A stretch of DNA of 5,820 nt, from NCBI GenBank assembly GCA_947449515.1, contig CANFSD010000111.1, positions 1-5,820 of the forward strand. The letters run 5' to 3'. Below are positions 1 to 5,009 of this stretch, piece by piece; within the stretch, counting starts at the first letter, position 1, and each line of letters begins with the position of its first letter. The DNA is from Bacteroidota bacterium. GTDB taxonomy: Bacteria; Bacteroidota; Bacteroidia; UKL13-3. The translations under genes were made by a program, and so were the position numbers. Under the pieces are notes generated by a model that ran no database searches, had not been told where the DNA came from, and saw only the letters and a list, made by a program, of their open reading frames with translations.

Positions 1-67
1 AATACAAATTTAAAAATGCCATGGCAAGCATAGCAGCAAAAAATAGGATGCGAAAAACTGTTTTCAA
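1..67 (-). CDS. Partial N-terminus of a probable exported or membrane protein, TTG start
   Basis: A reading frame opens 12 bases after the rhodanese stop codon and runs off the left edge after 22 complete codons. With TTG at 67..65 as start it reads MKTVFRILFFAAM followed by LAMAFLNLY: a short basic head (K2, R6), then a hydrophobic stretch. That is the pattern of a signal peptide or first transmembrane helix. The frame is closed upstream by the rhodanese TAA itself and holds no ATG before codon 13 (31..29), which would remove the charged head, so TTG is the better start. No Shine-Dalgarno site is visible, which is normal in Bacteroidota. Position and strand suggest it is the last visible member of the PASTA / T9SS cargo / rhodanese gene string. 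The function cannot be told from 22 residues. A chance open frame is possible. Confidence 0.45.
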   Translation of the reverse strand, partial: MKTVFRILFFAAMLAMAFLNLY

Positions 68-79
68 GGGTATTGTTAA

Positions 80-385
80 TTATTCACCAATTTCGGCTTG
101 CCAAGCCATCATGCCCCCAAGGAGATTTCTTACATTGGTAAAGCCTTCACTTTGCATGTACATTTTGGCTTGATTGCTGCGTGCCCCACTGCGGCAATGA
201 ACAATTACTTCTTCGTTTTTTAAGTTAGCCAAATCGGCTAATTTATCTGGCAATGTTCCCAATGGAATTAGCACGGCACCAATATTAAATTCTTCAAATT
301 CGTAAGTTTCTCTTACATCAATAATGTTTAACTTTTCTCCTTTTTGCATACGCTCATGCAATTCGTTTACGCTAATATCTACCAT
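80..385 (-). CDS. Single-domain rhodanese-like sulfurtransferase
   Basis: This is a 101-residue protein made of one rhodanese domain, the usual length for stand-alone GlpE/PspE-like proteins. Visible landmarks are IIDVRE at residues 21-26, the active-site loop HCRSGARS at 63-70 with candidate catalytic Cys64 (CRSGAR fits the six-residue CxxGxR loop of sulfurtransferases), and the closing NLLGGMMAW at 87-95. There is no signal peptide, so it should be cytoplasmic. Such proteins carry sulfane sulfur as a cysteine persulfide, but the physiological donor and acceptor cannot be read from sequence. The common H-I-P-G-A segment is changed to F-N-I-G-A (33-37); the following IPLG is kept. The ATG at 385..383 lies 17 bases after the stop of the T9SS cargo gene with no promoter box between, so it is probably transcribed with that gene. 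The start is preceded by A-rich sequence, not by a Shine-Dalgarno site. Confidence 0.9.
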   Translation of the reverse strand: MVDISVNELHERMQKGEKLNIIDVRETYEFEEFNIGAVLIPLGTLPDKLADLANLKNEEVIVHCRSGARSNQAKMYMQSEGFTNVRNLLGGMMAWQAEIGE

Positions 386-402
386 CTTTACTTGTACTAT
401 TT

Positions 403-3249
403 TTATTGAATAATTATTTTTTTAGTTGTTTTCTGGGTACCCTCTTTGTTTTCAAAAACCATTAAATATATACCCGAATCTACAGTAGGAAGTTTTATTT
501 CACCCTGATTTGAGTATAGTTTACCATGTAATTTTCCAACTAAATCATAGAGTGAAATTTCATAATTTTCACTATTTACTAAATCCACATTAACCACACC
601 ACTGGTAGGATTAGGGTACAAATTAAACTGTAATTGATCCGCAAATTTTGGTTCGGCCATACCTGTAGGTACTCCTAAAAACTTTCCAAGTATTGGACGC
701 ATCATTAAGGCTCCTTGAATTTCAGTTGGGTACCAACGCCCATCCATTTTATAAGCCATGTTAGGGTTTATTCCAAATCGGTAATTTTTATCCAAACCAA
801 TATTTAAAACATAAGCTGCCGTTTGCTCCCAACCAATATAAAATGTATCTGTAACAGCTAATGCTTGGGCAAATTTAAAGGCTGTAAATCCATTCAATTG
901 ATTGGTATAAATAGGCCTCGCTATTTCTTGGTTATACATTACTTCATCTGCAGTAGCTTGTTCAAACAAGGGAGATATTTTCTTCCAAACTTTTAGATTA
1001 AAACGTTGGGTGCTTACATCCTTTTCCGATTGATTAAAGAATACATATAAGCCATATAATGAATCTGGCACTTCTACTTGGTACCTTAAGCAAGCACCAA
1101 CATTTAACTTATTGGCAACACCATATCCGCCTTCTGCTGTGCCATCATCATAGGCCATGTAATTGCTAAAAATAGTTGGTACACTAAATGTATCATTTCC
1201 AGTTACATTGTCGTTTTGGTTTCCGCTAATTTTTATTTTGTATTTAGTTGTAAAAACTAAACTATCGGCTTGTTGGGTACTTGTAAATACAACACTTTTT
1301 GCAATAGAAACCGTAGAATCGCTGCGGGTTCTAATAGTTGGCAAAATATTATTGAACTTGTCCAAGGTATCTCCTTCTGGCTTCATCACCGACCTAAAAT
1401 AATCTACCGCATAGGCTTGGTCATCGTGATTTACCAAACGTAATTGATCAGATAAATTGGTGTAATTTCCTTTATTGGCTTGGTATTGATTCCAAGGCAT
1501 GCTGGTATAAGGACCAAGTAGAACAGGAGGTGTATTGCTCAAGGCAATATCTTTAATGGCATCATTGCTTTTTCTGCCTTTATTGAACCTAACATAATCT
1601 AAGTGCCACTGACTTAAATTCCCAGATTGGCTGCCCCTGTTTTTAAAACGGATTTGAAAATCGTTGTGAAAAAATACGGGGTTAATGAGTGTATATTGGT
1701 AATAGGTAAACCTATTTAAGAAAGTATCTCTTGCCGAAATCATATGCACCATAAGAAAAGAATCTTTATCCATGGCAGTGCTGCGAAATTCAATTTCTAA
1801 AGAATCGTCAGGGTAAACCTGGTTGGTAGTGCCCTGCGGTTCGTATTGAAAATAAAAACTCAAGATCAAAGAATCTGCAGGCCCCATGCCACTTAAGTCA
1901 ATAGAACGTGTAGTTAATTGGTCACAAATTCCTTTCAAAGCAAATTTAGAATAAGCATTACCATTTGCATCCAAACCATCAAAAGTGGCAACATTTAAAC
2001 TGGGTTGATTAATGGGAAAATCATTGTTTACAAAAACAAAATTATCGATCCATTTATCTTGGCTCACTGTTACGCGTGCATTTGAAAAATCATCAAAAAA
2101 TGGCAATGGCACTTTCTTGATTATTTTAAATCCACTTAGCAACCAATGTGCTAAATTACCCTGACTGAAGGTAGTTTTAAACACAAACCTTGATTGGAAA
2201 TTGGCGTGTCTAAAACGACCTGCATTGATATTAAAATTATAGGTTTTATATTGGTTCGAACCAACACCAGACAATGCCAAAACCCTGACCCAATTGCCTA
2301 AATTATTTTTAAATTCAACAAGGAGTGAATCCCCTAGCACATTGAAAACAGAAGCTTTGAGGGTAAAAGAATAAAAAATAGAATCGGAAATTGGATTTTG
2401 CAATACATCAAATGGATGCGTATAAAAAGTATCAGCGCCGCCATAGGCATTGCTTGCTTGGTTGTATACCAATCCAGCTGCATTTAACACATCTAATTTG
2501 GCACAATTCCCCCAAGGATATTGAATATCTAACCCATCCATGGTTTTAACATCTGGACCAGAAAAATACACACTACTTATGGTTGAATCTGGCAAATTAG
2601 GAAAACGCAAATGCTCATGAATTCCTAATTGCCATTTTTCTGCCAAAACAAATTTAGCGATGGTAAATATTTCGTTATTGCTTGCAGAATGCTGTGCAGC
2701 ATAAGAGGAAAAATAGAAGGCAAATTGCGAGGAAATAAAATGATCAGCCAATTCTATTATTATTTCTTGGTTTTGGGCGGGAACATTTGGGCTTTCCCAT
2801 ATTTTTTGAAACACACCAAATTTATCTCGCGCAAGCAATATCAATGAATCTCCGCTGTTAAAGGTATTTCCTGTATTGAAGATAAAACTCAAGAATACCC
2901 GCTGCTTGGTAGTTGAAATATTAATCGGCAATAAATTACCAAGGGCATCGCAAGCTTGTCCAGAAGGATAAGCATTTCCATTGCTATCTAAGGCATTAAA
3001 TATGGCATTTCTATTGACAACAGAAACCCCATAATTATCCCAAATAGGATTATTGATGTTTCCCTCCTTTTCAAAATAATCTACTATTGGAAAAGCAGCA
3101 GAAGCTTTGAAATGATTTGGCGATTCTTTGGTTTTTGAATGCAAAAATAAATTTGGGTTCGAAACAAGTGGAACCCTTACTTCCTGTGCTATTGCCAAGA
3201 AAGTATAACAAAGAATGAATGAAGAAAAAAAGTATTTTTTAAATTTCAT
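403..3249 (-). CDS. Large T9SS cargo protein with C-terminal sorting domain
   Basis: This 948-residue protein has a Sec signal peptide at 1-21 (basic MKFKK, hydrophobic core, AIA before Gln22). A Gln right after the cleavage site is common in Bacteroidota and is often cyclised to pyroglutamate. Residues about 54-205, 206-379 and 384-560 are three diverged copies of one beta-rich module. Each carries a box like ATFDGLDANGNAY, then DSL..EF, then a closing segment such as GNLSQWHLDYVRF. Residues about 561-690 look like beta-sandwich linker. Residues 700-815 (YDDGTAEGGYG ... FYIGWEQ ... NIGLDKNYRFG) form a block I recognise from other Bacteroidota surface proteins. The end, about 874-948 (LYPNPTSGVVNVDL, ISLYDLVGK, SGIYLMVF, KKIIIQ), is a type A sorting domain that directs export through the outer membrane by T9SS and attachment to the surface or release. 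No catalytic motif is visible, so an adhesive or structural role is a guess. The ATG overlaps the PASTA gene stop. Confidence 0.92.
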   Translation of the reverse strand: MKFKKYFFSSFILCYTFLAIAQEVRVPLVSNPNLFLHSKTKESPNHFKASAAFPIVDYFEKEGNINNPIWDNYGVSVVNRNAIFNALDSNGNAYPSGQACDALGNLLPINISTTKQRVFLSFIFNTGNTFNSGDSLILLARDKFGVFQKIWESPNVPAQNQEIIIELADHFISSQFAFYFSSYAAQHSASNNEIFTIAKFVLAEKWQLGIHEHLRFPNLPDSTISSVYFSGPDVKTMDGLDIQYPWGNCAKLDVLNAAGLVYNQASNAYGGADTFYTHPFDVLQNPISDSIFYSFTLKASVFNVLGDSLLVEFKNNLGNWVRVLALSGVGSNQYKTYNFNINAGRFRHANFQSRFVFKTTFSQGNLAHWLLSGFKIIKKVPLPFFDDFSNARVTVSQDKWIDNFVFVNNDFPINQPSLNVATFDGLDANGNAYSKFALKGICDQLTTRSIDLSGMGPADSLILSFYFQYEPQGTTNQVYPDDSLEIEFRSTAMDKDSFLMVHMISARDTFLNRFTYYQYTLINPVFFHNDFQIRFKNRGSQSGNLSQWHLDYVRFNKGRKSNDAIKDIALSNTPPVLLGPYTSMPWNQYQANKGNYTNLSDQLRLVNHDDQAYAVDYFRSVMKPEGDTLDKFNNILPTIRTRSDSTVSIAKSVVFTSTQQADSLVFTTKYKIKISGNQNDNVTGNDTFSVPTIFSNYMAYDDGTAEGGYGVANKLNVGACLRYQVEVPDSLYGLYVFFNQSEKDVSTQRFNLKVWKKISPLFEQATADEVMYNQEIARPIYTNQLNGFTAFKFAQALAVTDTFYIGWEQTAAYVLNIGLDKNYRFGINPNMAYKMDGRWYPTEIQGALMMRPILGKFLGVPTGMAEPKFADQLQFNLYPNPTSGVVNVDLVNSENYEISLYDLVGKLHGKLYSNQGEIKLPTVDSGIYLMVFENKEGTQKTTKKIIIQ
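406..630 (-). other. T9SS type A C-terminal sorting domain within the cargo gene
   Basis: These are codons 874-948 of the cargo protein. The block begins QFNLYPNPTSGVVNVDL, where YPNP is the hallmark of this domain class. It continues with a strand-turn pattern (ISLYDLVGK, GEIKL, SGIYLMVF) and ends in a lysine-rich strand, KKIIIQ, at the extreme C-terminus. Known members are recognised by the T9SS translocon and removed by the PorU sortase. The domain implies that the organism has a T9SS, although no T9SS machinery gene lies in this window. Confidence 0.88.
1570..3090 (-). repeat. Three tandem diverged modules encoded inside the cargo gene
   Basis: This is a protein-level repeat covering codons about 54-205, 206-379 and 384-560. 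Copy 1 has WDNYG, then NAIFNALDSNGNAY and CDALG, then DSLILLARDK. Copy 2 has KLDVLNAAGLVYN, DSIFYSFTLKAS, GDSLLVEFKNNLGNW and GNLAHWLLSGFKI. Copy 3 has WIDNF, NVATFDGLDANGNAY, CDQLT, DSLILSFYFQ, DDSLEIEFRS and GNLSQWHLDYVRF. Copies 1 and 3 share the Cys-Asp pair just after the NGNAY box (Cys100, Cys442); copy 2 has no match there. The strand pattern suggests a jelly-roll or MAM-like fold, which is inference. Boundaries are approximate, and the copies are too diverged for a DNA-level repeat. Confidence 0.6.
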
Positions 3250-3251
3250 TA
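3247..3251 (-). promoter_or_regulatory. TAATG stop/start overlap, probable translational coupling
   Basis: On the minus strand the PASTA gene stop TAA (3251..3249) and the cargo gene ATG (3249..3247) share one base, giving TAATG. No Shine-Dalgarno sequence precedes this ATG on the coding strand. Ribosomes that finish the PASTA protein are therefore the likely source of initiation on the cargo gene. This ties the two products in expression and supports one transcript. Confidence 0.65.
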
Positions 3252-3995
3252 AGGAGCAGATAGAAATAAGTCAACAAATTCGCCACCTTTCATGGTAGCA
3301 CCTTCAAGAAAAGGTGGGTTTTGACGCTTTACTACCGCTTTGGTGCTATCTTTTACTTGCCCTTCATAAACCACAGTTCCTAGCTGCAATAACGAAGTCT
3401 GCAATACATTTGTTGCATCAATTAAATTGAGGCCATTTAAATTAGGCATGGGAACCAAGGCACCGCCGCTGCCATCGCCAACCACTAAATCAATGGATGA
3501 ACCTTTGGGTAATTTTGTTCCAGGCTGCATACTTTGTCCTTTCCACAATTGGTCTAGAACGGCGTTTTGAGCAATATCTGGACGCATGCTTACATTGCCA
3601 ACCACTAAACCCATGCCTGCTAAAACGGTTTCGGCATAACGCAATGAACTGTTAATTAAATTAGGCATTAGCACGGTAGCACTTGCATCTGAATTAATGC
3701 TCAAGTAAATTATTCTACCTTCTTTTACCTTTGAATTAGGGGCTGGATTTTGCTCTGCCACAGCTAATTTGGGTAATTTATCTACAAAAACGGTATCTGT
3801 AATAACATAGCGCAATTTCTTTTGCTCCAATAATTTTTCAACTTCTTCAATATTCAATCCTTTTAAATTAGGTAAGGAAAGGGATTGGCCATGGCGGGTA
3901 TAAACACTAAGGACTTGGGCAGCCAACCATACAAAAACGTACATGACAATGCCAATTAGAAGCGCATTTACGAGGAATGTTTTGAATAATCTCAC
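3249..3995 (-). CDS. Membrane-anchored protein with three PASTA domains
   Basis: This 248-residue protein has a short basic N-terminus (MRLFK), one transmembrane helix at about 7-31, and three PASTA repeats at about 38-101, 109-173 and 183-246. Each repeat opens with a (L/M)PNL motif (41-44, 110-113, 184-187), then a helix, and ends with a Q-NP/Q-PG turn and a hydrophobic strand (EQNPAPNSKVKEG, SMQPGTKLPKG, RQNPPFLEGATMKGG). In other proteins PASTA domains bind peptidoglycan fragments or beta-lactams, usually behind a Ser/Thr kinase or a penicillin-binding transpeptidase domain. Here neither is present, so this is a bare PASTA anchor, probably in the inner membrane facing the periplasm. The start is GTG at 3995..3993: an in-frame TAA lies five codons upstream (4010..4008), and the next ATG (codon 18) would cut the helix. 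The PASTA match is strong; the physiological role is not known from sequence. Confidence 0.88.
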   Translation of the reverse strand: MRLFKTFLVNALLIGIVMYVFVWLAAQVLSVYTRHGQSLSLPNLKGLNIEEVEKLLEQKKLRYVITDTVFVDKLPKLAVAEQNPAPNSKVKEGRIIYLSINSDASATVLMPNLINSSLRYAETVLAGMGLVVGNVSMRPDIAQNAVLDQLWKGQSMQPGTKLPKGSSIDLVVGDGSGGALVPMPNLNGLNLIDATNVLQTSLLQLGTVVYEGQVKDSTKAVVKRQNPPFLEGATMKGGEFVDLFLSAP

Positions 3996-4023
3996 GGTTG
4001 CAAAATATTAATATTTTAACAGA

Positions 4024-4043
4024 GTACAAAGCTATCTTTGTAC
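4024..4043. repeat. Perfect inverted repeat in the divergent PASTA / marC-like promoter region
   Basis: The arms GTACAAAG (4024-4031) and CTTTGTAC (4036-4043) are exact reverse complements around a 4-base CTAT spacer. The palindrome sits in the short gap between two divergent genes and coincides with a TAnnTTTG promoter box on each strand. It could be an operator for a dimeric regulator, a pair of back-to-back promoter boxes, or both. The match itself is seen directly; the function is inferred. Confidence 0.75.
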
Positions 4044-4055
4044 CCATGTTTTCAA
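4027..4055 (-). promoter_or_regulatory. Bacteroidota-type promoter for the PASTA operon
   Basis: On the minus strand a TTG (4055..4053) stands 18 bases before TAGCTTTG (4034..4027). This fits the Bacteroidota vegetative promoter pattern, TTG then about 17-23 bases then TAnnTTTG. Transcription would start near 4020-4022 and leave a leader of roughly 25 bases before the GTG at 3995. The upstream element lies inside the first codons of the divergent marC-like gene. Confidence 0.6.
4033..4040 (+). promoter_or_regulatory. -7 promoter box of the marC-like gene, leaderless start predicted
   Basis: TATCTTTG matches the TAnnTTTG box of Bacteroidota promoters and ends five bases before the ATG at 4046. 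Initiation at the normal distance from this box falls on or next to the A of the ATG, so the mRNA should have little or no leader. No TTG is found 17-23 bases upstream, so the -33 element is weak or absent. The box shares its TA (4033-4034) with the opposite-strand box. Confidence 0.55.
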
Positions 4056-4606
4056 TAAAAGATATAAGCACCATAACCCTAACCCTTTTTGCTATCATAG
4101 ATATCATTGGGGCATTACCTGTTATTATCAGTATTAAAAACCGTCAGAACCACCTAGACAGCGAGAAAGCAACCCTTGCCGCCGGTGCCTTGATGATTGC
4201 TTTTTTACTAATTGGAGAAGATTTTCTCAACCTTTTTGGGGTAGACATTCAATCTTTTGCCATTGCAGGTTCAATCGTAATTTTTATAATTGGAATGGAA
4301 ATGATTCTTGGTATTGAGCTTTTAAAGGACGATCCAGCTTCTAAAACGGGATCTATTATTCCCATTGCCTTTCCCATTATTGCAGGATCTGGCACACTTA
4401 CCACCATTATAAGTATGCGTGCTGTTTATTCCTTGTCCAATATATGTTTGGGAATAGTACTAAACCTAATTATAGTTTATGTGGTATTGCGCCTCTCTAG
4501 TAAAATTGAAAAACTCCTAGGCGCCTCAGGATTATCATTGGTTAGAAAGTTTTTCGGTATCGTTTTATTGAGTATTGCGGTTCGGATTTTCAAAGTAAAC
4601 TTTTAA
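4046..4606 (+). CDS. MarC/UPF0056 family integral membrane protein
   Basis: This is a 186-residue, very hydrophobic protein with about six membrane helices, at roughly 8-30, 45-66, 71-91, 103-125, 133-152 and 165-183. Family signals are AIIDIIGALPVIISI in helix 1, where most family members have an Asn-Pro-x-Gly motif, and IPIAFPIIAGSGTLTT at 105-120, matching the PLAxPLxAGPGxI loop. It should lie in the inner membrane. MarC proteins have no established transport substrate; an early link to multiple antibiotic resistance was not upheld, so no function is assigned. The ATG at 4046 is chosen because the protein then begins MFSIKD just ahead of helix 1, as in relatives. An in-frame TTG at 3998 would add 16 non-hydrophobic residues and place the promoter box inside the gene. 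It is divergent from the PASTA operon and convergent with the DUF3467 gene. Confidence 0.85.
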   Translation: MFSIKDISTITLTLFAIIDIIGALPVIISIKNRQNHLDSEKATLAAGALMIAFLLIGEDFLNLFGVDIQSFAIAGSIVIFIIGMEMILGIELLKDDPASKTGSIIPIAFPIIAGSGTLTTIISMRAVYSLSNICLGIVLNLIIVYVVLRLSSKIEKLLGASGLSLVRKFFGIVLLSIAVRIFKVNF

Positions 4607-4647
4607 AGTTTTGCTAAAAACCCAAACCACAATTCAATTATAAATTC

Positions 4648-4959
4648 TTATGCTTGTCCGGTTGGACCACCAAAATTCATTGGAAATGGTGTAGAATCAT
4701 TCATGGCTATATCGCCATTCATGTCTTCAAACTTATTGATATTATCTCCCAAGGCCAATAATAAACGTTTGGCATGATCGGGGGTTAAAACTATTCTCGA
4801 CTTCACTTTAGCCTTAGGTACACCTGGCATAACGCGCACAAAGTCGATTACAAACTCGCTGTTTGAATGGGTAATAATTGCCAAATTGGAGTAAATACCC
4901 TCGGCCATTTCCTCACTTAATTCTATCTGTAATTGGTTTTGATTTTGTTCTTGATCCAT
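4648..4959 (-). CDS. DUF3467 family small protein
   Basis: This 103-residue soluble protein matches the DUF3467 pattern along most of its length: a Gln-rich acidic head (MDQEQNQNQLQIEL), EEMAEGIYSNLAIITHSNSEF at 16-36, VIDFVRVMPGVPKAKVKSR at 37-55, and IVLTPDHAKRLLLALGDNI at 56-74 followed by NKFED. The tail PFPMNFGGPTGQA (91-103) is Gly/Pro-rich and probably disordered. There is no signal peptide or membrane segment, so it should be cytoplasmic. The family is widespread and has no assigned biochemical role that I know of. The ATG at 4959..4957 follows an A-rich run, as is usual for Bacteroidota starts. It lies 50 bases downstream of the aldehyde dehydrogenase on the same strand; whether they share a transcript is unclear, since the gap holds neither a clean terminator nor a convincing promoter box. 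Confidence 0.85.
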   Translation of the reverse strand: MDQEQNQNQLQIELSEEMAEGIYSNLAIITHSNSEFVIDFVRVMPGVPKAKVKSRIVLTPDHAKRLLLALGDNINKFEDMNGDIAMNDSTPFPMNFGGPTGQA

Positions 4960-5009
4960 TTTAGTTTTATTTTTTTTCGAATATTAATCTAATTATAGCT
5001 GCGTTTTTT

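Noticed and set aside
1163..1402. Plus-strand open frame of 79 codons
   Set aside because: It lies wholly inside the T9SS cargo gene on the opposite strand and shows no recognisable domain.
2629..2847. Plus-strand open frame of 72 codons
   Set aside because: It is antisense to the cargo gene's N-terminal module, has no family resemblance, and is explained by the AT-rich coding sequence of the real gene.
3251..3258. AAGGAG-like sequence next to the cargo/PASTA junction
   Set aside because: It reads on the plus strand, whereas both genes there are on the minus strand, so it cannot serve as their ribosome binding site.
3998..4045. TTG at 3998 as an upstream start for the marC-like protein
   Set aside because: It would add 16 residues untypical of the family and put the TATCTTTG promoter box inside the coding region; the ATG at 4046 fits both.
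3907..4107. Minus-strand open frame of 66 codons
   Set aside because: It overlaps both the PASTA gene start and the marC-like gene start in other frames and contains the promoter palindrome, so it is not a plausible gene.
4608..4621. GTTTT-GCTA-AAAAC hairpin between the convergent marC-like and DUF3467 genes
   Set aside because: The five-base, almost all A/T stem is too weak to call a terminator in such AT-rich sequence.
4960..5009. Possible promoter for the DUF3467 gene (TAATATTCG near 4980)
   Set aside because: It matches only part of TAnnTTTG and lacks a placed TTG upstream, so it is indistinguishable from AT-rich background.
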